Assembly (NCBI GenBank): GCA_019914945.1
Contig: CM034113.1
Coordinates: forward strand, 3,328,850 to 3,392,849
Direction: 5' to 3'
Source: Typha latifolia
Taxonomy: Eukaryota; Streptophyta; Magnoliopsida; Poales; Typhaceae
Length of the DNA: 64,000 nucleotides
In this document: piece by piece, positions 42,129-53,647 of the stretch
Layout: each line of letters opens with the position of its first letter
Numbering within the stretch: the first letter of the stretch is position 1
Program-made: the position numbers and the translations under genes
Notes under the pieces: generated by a model
The model's input: only the letters and a program-made list of their open reading frames with translations
Databases searched by the model: none
What the model was told of the DNA's origin: nothing

Positions 42129-43880
42129 AGACGACATTGATGAAGTTGCAAGGCCAAACTTTCGCATTGGATCTTTATTCGTTCGCCTTGTGAGGTGCCG
42201 ACATTGTCTTGGGGACCCAATGGCTTCAAAGCTTGGAGCCCGTAACATTTGATTTTTCAAACCTCACACTTAAGTTTCAGAGGAATGGTCGAAGAGTGCT
42301 GCTGGATGGGAACCAACCATGACAAGGGTCGACATTGGAACCACTATTGGGACTTCCATGTGTAGGGGACCGAGCTCTACTTTTACAAATGGTTGCTGCT
42401 AAATCAGAACATCCACCATCGAGGGAAGTACCTGCTGACATGCAAGAACTGCTGTAGGAATTCAAGGATCTCTTCAAGGAGCCTCGAGGACTACGTCGAT
42501 CCGTCGGCATGACCATCGCATTCAGATCATTCCAGGGGTTGAACCAACAAATGTTTGGCCATATCGATATCTGCATGTCCAGAAGGAGGAGATCAGTAAA
42601 TTGGTGGTGGAAATTCTTGAGCAAGAGATTATTCAGCCGAGTAGAAGTGTCTACTCGTCAATTTTGCGTCAGCTACCGAGCCTTGAATGCGATCACCGTC
42701 AAAGACTGATACCCAATGTCGGTGATCGAGGAGTTGCTGGATGAACTTACAGGGTCGGCTTACTTCAGTAAACTTGACTTAAGAGCGGGCTACCATCAAA
42801 TCCACATCGACCTGGAAGATGTCCACAAAATGGCGTTTCGAACTCACGATGGCCACTATGAGTTCCGAGTCATGCCGTTTGGGCTCACCAATTCATCGGC
42901 CCCTTCCAAGGGCTGATGGATGACCTTTTTCGCCCGCTATTGCGTCGGTACGTGCTCGTGTTCTTTGACGATATTCTAGTATATAGCAGGAATTGGAGCG
43001 AGCACTCGCGGCATGTGCGTGAGGTGTTGAATATCTTGCGACAAAACCAGTTAAAAGTCAAGATGAGCAAGTGCCTTTGGGGAGAGCCATAAGTGGACTA
43101 CTTGGGACATATAATCTCAGCAAGAGGAGTGGAAGCCGATCCAAGCAAGATCAAGAATATGGTGGACTTGCCGATTCCCAATAATCAGCGGGAATTGAGG
43201 GGATTCCTTAGGTTGACAGGGTACTACCAGCGATTCGTTGCCAACTACAGCAAGATTGCTGCCCCACTGACCTCCTTACTCAAAAAAGGAGGGTTTCAAT
43301 GGACGGGCAAAGCGATAGAGGCCTTCAAAGCATTGAAGACAACCATGTCTACCGTCGGTTCTGGCACTACCGGATTTTAGCAAGCTCATTGTGGTGGAAT
43401 GCGACGCTTCGGGTGAGGGCATTGGAGCTGTTTTGATGCAAGAAGGCAAGCCCATCGCATATATGAGCAAGGCATTGTCAAACCGGTCATGACAGCTATC
43501 CACCTACGAGCACAAAATGCTAGCAATTCTACACGCTATCACCAAATGGCAACCCTACTTGATTGGCCAACGGTTTACTATTCGCACGGACCAGCATAGC
43601 TTACCCTACTTCATGGAGCAATGTGTGCATACCCCAGCATAACAACGGTGGGTCACGAAACTCCTTAGGTATGACTACAAACTAGTCTACAAAAAGGAGA
43701 TCAAGAACCGAGCGGTCGATGCCCTTTCGCGCCAACCGGACACAAGTGAGCTTGCCTCCTTTTCAACACCAAACCTTCCTCTATTTTTAGATATGTGGAG
43801 AACCAATGCAGAGGATCAAATCATGGAGGAGCTTGAGTCAGAGTACAAATATCGCTTCCCTAATTTCAAACCTTGAGGAT
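42129..43880 (+). pseudogene. G1 pol remnant: PR-RT-RNase H, integrase deleted (second copy)
   Basis: Protease C-terminal end (LGTQWLQSLEPVTFDF near 42210), RT entry region (42480-42660), RT core at 42716-42916 ([24 protein letters not shown]), active site FFDDILVYS near 42962, RT thumb at 43093-43380 (MDYLGHIISA) and RNase H to about 43730 ([35 protein letters not shown]). After the linker (NLPLFLDMWRTNAEDQ) the frame runs into MEELESEYKYRFPNFKP and stops. The whole integrase and chromodomain are missing, with the same final join as in copy A at 1690-1755. Stops at 42465 and 42708 and several frameshifts are present. Confidence 0.87.
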
Positions 43881-43903
43881 AAGGTTGCGGAAGCGTGGTG
43901 GAT

Positions 43904-44802
43904 TGATACGATTCGGACTTCACCGATGTCATCTCGAGCATGGATACACTTTAGGGGTGTCTTTATTTCTTATTTTAGTGTTTAATTCTTTAAAAAAATA
44001 AGTTTTCTGTATGTCGCATTCGAAGGTGGGTGGAGTGCATTCGAACGCGCTTGTGAACTCTTACATCAAGTTCGCACATTCAGAGAATGTGAAATGTGTG
44101 TTTGAACGCACCTGCGAATGCCTGCATCGCATTTGCACTTATAGAGAGTGCGAACAATATGCGTTCAAACGCGATCGGGTGTGTTCGAATGCGGTCGGCA
44201 AAAATCTACTATTTTAGAGTTAATAATTGCCATTTTTGAATTGTTTGGTTAGCCTCTAAAGGTGTGGATGGCAACCATGGAATCAATTATTGAATGAATT
44301 GAGTTTTGCCTTGTCTCCTTCGTCTTCTTCTCTCCCATTCTCTCATTCCCTGGCTTTCGTCGCTTCTAGCCTCCCTCGATCGGCCAATCACCCTAGTCCC
44401 TTAGGGCAGCAGCCCACTCCTCCCCCCTTCTTCTAATCTATCCATCACTTTGCCATAACCCTTCCATCATCATAACCCTTCCACCACCACTTATCCACCG
44501 GTGCCACGCCATTAACGCCGGTCCACCAACCTTCAAGAACACCAAGGATTTCGTGCCTTCATCCACAGATCCTAAGACAGATTCCTCGATGTTTGTCCAC
44601 TAATCATACGATATCTCAAGATCCCACCATTCGATTCGCCCAAAAGTTAATTTTTTGGAAATCTCTTTTCTGGGGCTACAACATATCAAAATCTCATATC
44701 TATTCGACAGCATCATATTTCGAGATCTATTTTCAAACTTCTATATCAAATATTGTCCATATCTGTTAGATCGAGCCTTGGCCAAAAGGGGAGATCGTAT
44801 CA
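43904..44802 (+). repeat. G1 3' LTR
   Basis: TGATACGATTCGGACTTC to GGAGATCGTATCA, 899 bases, directly after the pol end and purine strip (ttgaggataaggttgcggaag). U3 carries TTCGAAC-type sites at 44010-44200. The five bases after it (GTTCC) do not match those before the 5' LTR at 35977 (GTCGC), so no target duplication links them. Confidence 0.85.
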
Positions 44803-45092
44803 GTTCCACCACCATCGCTCTTGGGTTGTGTATCAGAGGTGGGGATGATGCGTAGGAATATGTAAAAAAGGATCATTGATATTAGCATGTCATACCTGGA
44901 CCTGTGGGGTATCAGTTTGGTGTGGTCTCACCTTTGGTCCTTCTTGAGCCACTAATCTTCGTCGAGGAGATGACGTAGCCGATCGGTTCATGACATATTC
45001 TTTTAAAACATTATGATCATTCTACATTGCGTCAACTCTATGCAACAATATTATGAACATGCCTTTAAGTTCATCCGCTAAGCCCATGTTCA
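44803..45092 (-). pseudogene. G2 gag fragment
   Basis: Minus-strand sequence matching G2 gag N-terminal region (compare 26930-27190): the leader of the Pro-rich part (44810-44880) and the helical segment near 44990-45090. No open frame longer than about 30 codons. It joins a G2 LTR internally at 45093. Confidence 0.65.
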
Positions 45093-45438
45093 TATTGGAG
45101 ATGAGGGTGGATGGTTGATGTCATTTAAGGGATAAAGACGAAGGAAAAGAAGTGGTCGAGATCCCAAGGAAGAGGGAGGACTCAACATATGAGGGAGATT
45201 AGAAGTTAGGAGAGACCTTGCTAGCGGTAAAGGTGGTAGGTTGGTGAAGAGGGAGAAGGGAGATTAATGTAGAGAGACTAGAGAGAGGATAGAGGAGGCA
45301 AGAAACCAATATTGCATAAGCATAATGATTTTGGGTGCTATCCACACCTTTATAGAAGCTAGCCAACAAGTCAAAATAATAATTATTAACCCTAATTCTA
45401 GTGGACTCCTGATGATCACGTTCAAACGTGCCCGACCG
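45093..45438 (-). repeat. G2 LTR fragment
   Basis: Enters within the G2 LTR at TTGGAGATGAGGGTGG and runs to the ACGTTCAAACGTGCCCGACC site, then switches into RT sequence at 45439. Both LTR ends are missing. Confidence 0.7.
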
Positions 45439-46942
45439 GTCATACTCTTCACCTTGCTTGGATCGGCCGCTACACGTTCTACTAAAATGATATGCCCTAA
45501 ATATTCCACCTTTCTCTCAGACCACAAACATTTAGACATCGTGACTTTCAAAGAATTTTCTTCAAGCAGCTTTAGCACTTCATGTAAATGTTTCAAATGA
45601 TCTTCAAAACTTCTACTATACACCAAGATATCATCGAAGAACACCAACATATACCAGCGCAAGAGTGCCCTAAATATGTCATTAAGTAAGGTTTGAAATT
45701 TTATCGGAGCATTGGTCAATTTGAAGGGCATGACTCAAAACTCATAATGGCCGTCATGAGTTTGAAAAGTGGTCTTGTGCACGTCTTTGGGGTAAACTCG
45801 GATTTAGTGATATCTAGCTCTAAGGTCCAGTTTGCTGAAATAAAAAGCCCCTGTCAATTCATCAAGTAACTCTTCTATCACTGGTATTGGGTACCACTCC
45901 TTGACAATTATGGCGTTAAGTGCTCGGTAGTTGACACAAAAATGCCACGAACCATCCTTCTTATGCACAAGCAAAACTGACGAGGAATAAGCACTATTGC
46001 TTAGTTAAATGATTCCTTGTCCAAGCATCTCGGCTACCAGATTTGTTATCTCTTATTTTTGGATATGAGGATACTGATAGGGACGCATATTAGCCAGCTC
46101 AGCTCTCGGTACAATGGCTATCTTGTGGTCTAAATTTCTACACGATGTCAGTCCTTGTGGTTTTCCTGAGCTTAAGGGAGGCTCCGTTTCTACTGGAGAT
46201 ATTTGAAAAAGATAGGTCAACACCCTTGGTCGTGGTAGCCCCGCCATAGGTTGCAAGGTGGGGGTTCGATTGTGATTTCACCTCATTTAGCCGCACCACC
46301 TTGCCATTTCGCTGAAATGTCATCCACATATTGTGAAAGTCGAACATCACTAGTCCTAGGCTTTCTAACCACTGAGTACTCAAGACAAGATCAACACCCC
46401 ATAAGGCAAGTGGATACAAATCAATAATCAATTCGTGTCCTTGGACCCGAATTTCCACTCGACGACACAAACTGTCAGCTTTCAACTTTGTTCCATCGCC
46501 AATTGCTACATCGAATGCATTGGTCGGTTCAGCTTCTAACCCAATCCTCCTCAGCAAGCACTCGTCTAAGAAGTTATGCGTGCTCCCCAAATCAATGAGG
46601 ATGTGCACGCAATACTTCTTGACCAATCCGTCTACCCGAAGCACCTTCGGTGCAACGGTTCCAGAGTAGGCGTGCATTGAAATTTTGGCTTGCATATCCT
46701 TCTCTTTAGACGCCTCCAGGGCCTCCTCAAGAAGCTCTTCCTCGGCCAATTCCTCTTCTGGATCATCTTGTCCATCAATCAACATGTCACTCCCCGTTGC
46801 TTTAGCACACCGATGATCGGGTGTGAAACGTTCATCGTATCTGAATTAAAGGCATTTTGCCCTTTGCTCCTCTACCTAGGCAAGTATGAGAGTTTGGACG
46901 GGGGCTCTATGGTCCCCTTTCACATTAGCAGAGGGCCGTAGT
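45439..46942 (-). pseudogene. Gypsy RT-PR-gag zinc knuckle remnant, minus strand
   Basis: Minus-strand RT (45439-46060) with [28 protein letters not shown] and VEYLGHIILV, followed rightwards by the RT N-terminal part (46053-46256) and a 215-codon protease frame (46138-46785). This frame has ILIDLGSTHNFLD, in which the catalytic triad reads DLG instead of DTG/DSG, and LSTQWLESLGLVMFDF. The gag knuckle region is at 46800-46870. The protein differs more from G1 and G2 than they do from their own copies, so it may be a third subfamily. At 46943 it is cut by the Tekay-like LTR. The RT C-terminal end is lost at 45439. Confidence 0.8.
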
Positions 46943-47246
46943 TGTAATAGCCCAGATAAAAAAATAAATAAAATAAAGTAATAATATTAATAACAATAAT
47001 AATAATAATATAAATTAAATTAAAAAAGAGACAAAAAGAAAGAAAAAATTTGGCGTTGCAATGGCACGAGCTCGTGCCATGCAAATTGTGGGCGCACGTT
47101 GAGGGCGCCACGTGCGCCCACAACCGCCGGCTCGGCCAATCGGGTCGGGCCAGCCGGCTATAGCGGGCCCCACCGCCGCCGCAGCTGCCGCCCTTCCCCT
47201 CCTTCATCGCCTCTCTCTCCCTCTCTTTCGGTCTCTTGCTCTCACT

Positions 47247-47288
<42 letters not shown>

Positions 47289-47567
47289 AATGCCAGCGTA
47301 CTGCCACAGTCGCTGCCACCACTGTCGCACCCCCCTCTCATCACCTCTCTCTCTCTCTCTCTCCCTCTTTATAGGTCTCTCTCCAACTCTCTCTAACTCT
47401 CTCTCTCACTCTCTCTTTTACCCTCCTCTCTCTCTCTTAATCACCTCTCTCTCTTGAGCTCTCTCTTTCTCTCCTCTTGCCGTCGTCGGCCTACCGCCGT
47501 TACTACCATCACCGCCGCAACACCCCCCCTTACCGTCTCTCTCTATAGCTCTCACTCTCTCTAAGAA

Positions 47568-47609
<42 letters not shown>

Positions 47610-49284
47610 CCTCCTCTCTCTCCCAATCACCTCTCTCTCTCGAGCTCTCTCTTTCTCTCCTTTTCTTATCGACGCCGGCCTGCTGCTGTCGCCGCCGCCG
47701 CCACTACCGCTGAGGTGAGCCTCCCTCCCTTCCCTTCTCTTCTTCTTCTTCTTCTTCTACTTCTTCTTCTTCCTCTATTCGTTTTACCTCTCGCAATAAA
47801 ACACGTGTAAATTACTTATGTTATTTAGTTAATCTAAATTAGATTTTTAGTTTAATTTTTTCAAGAATAGATATATTTAGTAACATGGTTATTAGATAAG
47901 TATAATTAGTATAATTTTAGTTAATTATAATTATAAATATTTGTACATAAATATATTTTTAAATTCATATATTTTCATTAGATTAACACATGTCTTTATA
48001 ATTAGGTATATATATATATGTACAACTTATTATACATTATTATGCATGTAATATAATAGTAGGCTTACTTAATGTTTATATTACATGATTAAGTAAAGAT
48101 TATTTTATATGCAACTCTTAATTTGTTTAGTAAGGGTAGTAGTGACAAAATAATTAAAGTGGTAGTAGTGACAAAATAATTAAAGTATAATTATATAATA
48201 TTATATAATATAGGTGCTTGTATTTTAAATTATATTATTGTACATGTAGCTCCTTTACGTTTTTTTTATCAAAAGAGATTGACTAGTATATACTTAATAT
48301 ATAATTAGCAAACTATGGTTTTATAAATAAATCTACAATTAGAAAATTAACATATTAATATTATTATAATTAAATATATAAATATAGATCAAATTATTTA
48401 ATAAAAAATAAAAGAAGAAATTTAAAACCTAATAAATCATCATATGTTACACAAACGGATCCCAATTTGATAAATAACTAATTTTATATTATTTTTTCTT
48501 CTCCTTCCTGAGCTTCTGTTCCTTTTTTTGCACACTCGGCCCAGCACTAATGGCTGGTTTTTAATTAATTAATTAATTATTTATTTATTTATTTTATTGA
48601 TGTTATTTATTTAGGTTTTTCCTTCTTAACTAATGCAAATAGATTATTTAGACATTAATATGTAGCATGAGTATGCATGTATTGACTACATGATCGGATA
48701 CTATATTGCATTATTTTTCTCTTGATTCCTATTCTACCTAAATTTCTGTTATGCATTGACTTGTTATCGTACTAGATATATGCATATGATTTGTCATTTA
48801 GAAGGAAAGCATGAAATATGATTTATAGGATAGTTGATAGAAAGCGTTAGGATACCCGAGTGGGCGCGAGGGTTAGGACGTGCTTAGTGGATGATTGATC
48901 GCTTGACATAGTCGCGATCCTGTTGGCCTTATGTCCGAGGTCGTTAGTCTGTGTGCGCAGCAGATATTCGGACACATGCCATTCGCCAGGGCATATGTGG
49001 CAAGTTATCTTCACGAGGTTTCTATTAGCTAGAAGGGTGTCTAGTCTAGATGGTTGTTGATACCCTTAGCGGATGGCAAGATATGATTATATTTGAGATA
49101 CTCATTGTGGATGGCAGAGTATGCTATGAGCTTCCGGGCATGATGTTGAGACCGGGTATCGGGTGTTGACTGTGCATAGTGGTCTAGTATGATGATATTA
49201 TACCGAGATGTCGGTGATGATTGTGATGTTGAGAAATGCATATGATTTCATTATCATTTGGTTATCTGATTATCGAGTGATCAA
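46943..49284 (+). repeat. Tekay-like 5' LTR, first part
   Basis: Starts TGTAATAGCCCAGAT. CT-rich tracts lie at 47240-47290 and 47570-47610. It shares AATTAATTAATTATTTATTT (48561) and the GATACCCGAGTGGGCG block (48851) with the solo LTR at 37638-40855, but lacks about 700 bases present there between 38590 and 39360. It breaks at the copia junction TGATCAAGAAG (about 49284). Confidence 0.85.
47237..47610. repeat. CT microsatellites in the Tekay-like 5' LTR
   Basis: (CT)n at about 47247-47285, 47342-47365 and 47573-47606. Open frames here are artefacts of the repeats. Confidence 0.9.
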
Positions 49285-50209
49285 GAAGTCCAATCTCAGT
49301 CTTGCTCGCTAGAACCCACGATTCACCACTTCTCGTGATTGAAGTCCAATCTCAGTAACCCTCGAGATTGATCTTTCGTCTAGATAGCCCTTAAGACGAA
49401 AGATTAACTTTTGTAGATGAGTGAAACCTTGTTAGTTGAAGAACCGATGTAGCCTCAAGAAGTCTCCTTCAATAATGCTTCTTCAACCACACTAGAGATA
49501 GGGTTTCACAATCCTTATATATGATCTCCAAGATAGAGCCAAATCCCAATCTTATCCGTACTCACGAAAGTACAAGATATAGCCAAATCTAAATCTTATC
49601 CGTACTCACGATCTTCAAGATATAGCCAAATCCAAATCTTATCCATACTCACGATCTTCAAGATAGAGCCAAATACAAATCTTATCCGTACTTACGAAAG
49701 TCCAATATTCTTAAACTTTGTTGGTGCGTTCGAACGGGCTCGAGTGCGTTCGAAAGCGACAGCTTGAATTCTTCAGGTTGCGTTCGAACGCGTTTGTGAA
49801 CGCAGCTCTCGGTCTGTGTGAACGCAGTACCCGCGTTCGAACACATTTGTGAACGCGGCTCTCTGTCTGTGTGAACGTAGATTTCGCGTTCGAACTCGTT
49901 TGTGAACGCATCGCGTTCGAACGCGTTTGTGAACGCGGCTCTCTGTCTGTGTGAACGCAGATTTCGCGTTCGAACTCGTTTGTGAACGCACCGCGTTCGA
50001 ACGCGTTTGTGAACGCGACTCTTTGTTTGTGTGAACGCAGTATCCGCATTCGAACGCGTTTGTGAACGCGGTGTGAACTCGACGGCTTTTCTCCAATAAT
50101 CTTGCAATTCTTCAAACCAGAGATATTCTAGACTTGTGTAAAGCTCATATACATGAAAAAATATACTTAGAATATTTTGTACACAATTGCCAACAAATAA
50201 AACCTAACA
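49285..50209 (-). repeat. Copia 3' LTR, truncated
   Basis: Aligns with 53876-54798. By eye about a dozen differences outside the tandem array separate the two, so the insertion is fairly recent. The outer 240 bases (the end that would read TGAAAAAACCCC on plus) are missing at the left. Confidence 0.88.
49727..50078. repeat. 80-bp tandem array in the copia 3' LTR
   Basis: Repeats of a unit joining GCGTTCGAACGCGTTTGTGA, GGCTCTCTGTCTGTGTGAAC and GCAGATTTC or GCAGTATCC. The period is exactly 80 between 49886 and 49966. The TTCGAA palindrome recurs every 30-50 bases. The array produces open frames in all minus-strand frames (repeating RSQTRSNA or VHKRVRTR), which are not genes. Confidence 0.92.
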
Positions 50210-51730
50210 ATCTCTCCCTTTGGCAATTTGTGACAAAACACCTAGGTTACAAGATATTACACAGACTTCAAATGAGCAATCAACAAGACTAGAATATTTT
50301 GCACATCAATCCCTGCAAATAAACATATACCAATCCAAGATCAAGTGAAAATAACTTGAAATGAATAAACAATCCAACCACAAGTTATCAATAGAGCATA
50401 AGTTCAAAAGTACTTAAACAGACAAAGTTCACAATTTCTCCAGGCAAAGTTATAAGCAAGATTAGAAAGACAGAAAGACTCTAATAAACTCCCCCTATTG
50501 CCATGCTCTCCCCCTACACACGTAAACTCTAAAACTTTAAACTCGCACCACACACGACACACTAGACACTCTCCCCCTTTTTGACACAAATGCCAAAGAC
50601 TAGGAACTCGGAGGGAACTGACGATGAAGAAACCATGAAGACCCTAATTGAAACCCATCTTTCACTTGAAAACGCTAAGATATCACATTCAATCGCACAA
50701 GAAACATCAAGATATTAACTTTAACATGATCAAAACTCGAAACCGCACGAAATCAATCAAGATCAAGAGACTTAATTGAATAAAAAATAAGAAAATTGAT
50801 GAATGATCATACCTCGCAAAAAGTGAAGAAAATCTTGAAGTTTCGGCCAAAAGACTTTAAAAGGGTTTGAAGTGAAAATTTTGATGAAAAAAATGAAGAT
50901 CTTGAGGATTTGGATTTTTTTTTAAAATTTAAACTAAAAAAAATCAAAAATCTTTTTGGAGATGCACTTCTAGAAAATTCAAAATAGATTCAAGACATAG
51001 AATATGACAATCAAATGAAATAAGTCATACACAAATCAATCAAATCATCAAGAGCATATTATAATCAATTCTAATGCATCACTCAAAATTAAATTAATCT
51101 TGATTGATCATAACGATATGCATATGCAAGATGAGCATAGATAACATGAACCAATCTTTTTAAACAAACTTTTCTATATAAACAATGATGCAACACAGTA
51201 GTCAAGCCGACTTAGTATTGAAATTTTACACTTTTCAACTTATTCTCCATAACATAACAGGAATTTTCCTGTATTATTTTTTATACATAAACCAATATAG
51301 GTGCAATGATGACTTTCACACATGAGTAGGTAGCCCTTTTCTTGTAATACAAATCAAACAAAGTGCAAGAAGAAATTCACATATATTTTTTTTTTGAATT
51401 TGCATATAATGTACTGAGTCAAACTGGGCTCGAAACAAGACGGCTTTCACACTAACTCATTGTAGCCCTTTTCATTGATCTTTTATGAACATATTTTTTA
51501 TGACTAAGCATGAGGTCAAACTGTGCAAATCAAAGTTAATAGTGAGCTATTTAAAAAAAATATTCATGATATCATGCTCACACAATAATACACATACGTT
51601 ATGAGTGCATTAAACTTTTTATTATTATAGAAGTCGAGGGAGTGAGAAAATCAAAATTGAAACAATATACTACAAGATGACAAAATTGACTATAATAACT
51701 CATAATCAAGAGAAAAATCATATTTTTATG
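50210..51730. other. Copia internal 3' region, no gene
   Basis: 1.5 kb between the gag/pol-tail frame and the 3' LTR. AT-rich, with short open frames only (61 codons at 50404-50589). In SIRE-type elements an extra 3' region is common; no env-like frame is seen here. The polypurine tract lies at 50210-50222 on the minus strand. Confidence 0.6.
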
Positions 51731-53647
51731 TCAAGAGTATATTATTGAATCTAGGAGTGCATCAAATCTCTGTAAATCCAAAGGTTTTGTAAACAAATCA
51801 CCTTTCTTGACCCATATGGCCTTTGTTTTCATCCCATAAATAAAAGCACTTCTAGGTTTTTGCAAAAGTTTGCAATGAGGTCGAATATGCCCTAGAATGC
51901 TGCCATGATAGCATGTCGGAACAAACCTTTTTCTACTAACCTTTTGTCGAGGAGTGTGACTAGAGTTTGCCTTTGGTACCGTCGAAGATTCACCAGTTTG
52001 TATATTCAAGTTCTGTTTAGAAGGGTTCATCCAGGATTGCTTTGTAAATGCGGTTGTTGGCTTCAGGTATTCCTCCTTTTGTATACCCGCGTAAACAAAT
52101 ACGCTTTTGTTATTATTTGAATTACCAAAGTATCCAACACCATACTTGTCTTTTCCAGAGATCTGAGCTTTTAGAATCTCATCAAGTTTGTTCTTCCCTT
52201 TTAGAAATGTCACTTCCTTATTCAATCGCTCTAGTTCAATTTCATCAGCTTTCATTTTATTTTTCGCATTGTCAAGTTGTTCAGAAAGGTCTTTGACACG
52301 TTCAAGCTCCAATTTGTACATCTCTTCAAATTTAATTCTTTCTGGTTCAATTATCTTGAGTCGTTGATGTAGTCTAAGATTGCTTTTCTTAAGTTTAAAC
52401 GACTCCAAGTACAGGTCATTATATGCCTTTTGAATTTCAGATTCATCTTCTTCAACTGGTAACATATCCTGATCATCTGTACTATCAGTATCAATAACGG
52501 AATCAATATTAAGTAGAGAAGAGGCAAAAGCTACAAAGTTTTCTTTGTCTTTTCCAGAATCATCATCAGATTCATCTGAGTCATCCCAAGTAACTTTCAT
52601 AGCTTTACCCTTCTTCTTAAGACGATTAGGGCATTCTTGTGCGATGTGTCCAAAACCAGAACATTCAAAACATTGAACTTTATTCTCAGAATTCTTATTT
52701 TTCTGTTTGACATTGTTGTTGGTACCACCTGTATTTGAACTCACAGTATTCTTCTTTTTCACAAAGGCTTTGCTTTTATCAAGTTTTTCAGCATTCAACT
52801 TGTTTGGCTTCTGAAAGAATTTATTGAACTTTTTGACAAACTTGGTCAACATCTCAACATCTAAATCACCTTTATCATCAGACTCCTCAAAATTTTGTTC
52901 AACTGTGGATAGGGCCATCCCTTTAGACTTCCTTGGTTTTGAAAGACTGGACTCAAATGTTTGTAGATTTCCTACCAATTGTTCAACTTTCATAGAATCG
53001 ATATCCTTACTTTCCTCAATGGCTGTAACTTTTGCCTGAAACCTTTCTGGAAGAGACCTAAGGATCTTACGGACAATTCTGTTTTCAGGAATTTTCTCTC
53101 CCAGGTTGAAACTGGAGTTGATTATATCACTGAGCTTTGCATAGAACACATCAAATGTCTCATTCTCCTCCATACGCAGGGTTTCAAAACTAGTAGTCAA
53201 CCTCTGAAGTTTCGAAAGTTTTACAGCCATAGTTCCTTTATGAGTTGTTTCTAAGATCGTCCAAGCTTCTTTTTCTATCTCACAAGTAGAAATTCTTCTA
53301 AATTCTTCCGAGAAAACACAACTAAAAATTGCATTTATTGCCTTGCTATTCCATCCAACTTTTTCATAGTCTGACCTATCCCATGACTCTATCAGTTTAT
53401 CAGCAAGTTTATCATCCACCATGTACATTGGTGGACTCCAACCGTTCACAACGGCAAACCATACTCGTTCATCTATAGACTTCAAGTAAGCTCTCATCCT
53501 AGCTTTCCAATATCCATAATTTAATCCATCTAGAATAGGAGGTCTAATAGATGATGGTCCATCTCTATGAAAATCTATGCCTATCTGATCTCTCTCAAAG
53601 GTGAAAGAACCTGCTCTGATACCAATTGAAAAAACCCCTAGACACAA
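51731..53647 (-). CDS. Copia gag with a fused RNase H tail
   Basis: An uninterrupted 638-codon frame, the longest in the window. It opens inside the LTR end and PBS, so the true start is unknown; the first Met well inside gag is in KARMRAYL. The UBN2-type gag domain spans about residues 35-245 (LDGLNYGYWKARMRAYL, EAWTILETTHKGTMAVKLSK, ETFDVFYAKLSDII, RKILRSLPERFQAKVTAIEE). A CCHC zinc knuckle (CFECSGFGHIAQEC) lies near residue 328, a Lys/Glu-rich coiled coil near 410-500, and a second knuckle-like TCYHGSILGHIRPHC near 580 has lost one Cys. The frame then ends with KKGDLFTKPLD...RF, the last 25-30 residues of copia RNase H. Protease, integrase, RT and most of RNase H are absent, so the protein could form particles but not copy or integrate RNA. 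Confidence 0.85.
   Translation of the reverse strand: MCLGVFSIGIRAGSFTFERDQIGIDFHRDGPSSIRPPILDGLNYGYWKARMRAYLKSIDERVWFAVVNGWSPPMYMVDDKLADKLIESWDRSDYEKVGWNSKAINAIFSCVFSEEFRRISTCEIEKEAWTILETTHKGTMAVKLSKLQRLTTSFETLRMEENETFDVFYAKLSDIINSSFNLGEKIPENRIVRKILRSLPERFQAKVTAIEESKDIDSMKVEQLVGNLQTFESSLSKPRKSKGMALSTVEQNFEESDDKGDLDVEMLTKFVKKFNKFFQKPNKLNAEKLDKSKAFVKKKNTVSSNTGGTNNNVKQKNKNSENKVQCFECSGFGHIAQECPNRLKKKGKAMKVTWDDSDESDDDSGKDKENFVAFASSLLNIDSVIDTDSTDDQDMLPVEEDESEIQKAYNDLYLESFKLKKSNLRLHQRLKIIEPERIKFEEMYKLELERVKDLSEQLDNAKNKMKADEIELERLNKEVTFLKGKNKLDEILKAQISGKDKYGVGYFGNSNNNKSVFVYAGIQKEEYLKPTTAFTKQSWMNPSKQNLNIQTGESSTVPKANSSHTPRQKVSRKRFVPTCYHGSILGHIRPHCKLLQKPRSAFIYGMKTKAIWVKKGDLFTKPLDLQRFDALLDSIIYS
53613..53624 (-). 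promoter_or_regulatory. Copia tRNA-iMet primer binding site
   Basis: Minus strand TGGTATCAGAGC, exact, two bases after the 5' LTR end at 53627. It is followed by AGGTTC, as expected for an iMet primer site. Confidence 0.9.

Noticed and set aside
35977..44802. One intact G1 element with matching LTRs and target duplication
   Set aside because: The LTRs are visibly diverged, the flanking pentamers GTCGC and GTTCC do not match, and an antisense LTR piece interrupts protease. It is treated as a rearranged composite.
49727..50078. CRISPR-like regular repeat
   Set aside because: The host is a plant and the repeats are inside an LTR; there are no unique spacers and no cas genes.
49682..50115. Several open frames of 107-141 codons, and the similar ones at 54288-54703
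   Set aside because: All three minus frames stay open because the 80-bp array repeats without stops. The products are repeats of about 8 residues with no family signature.
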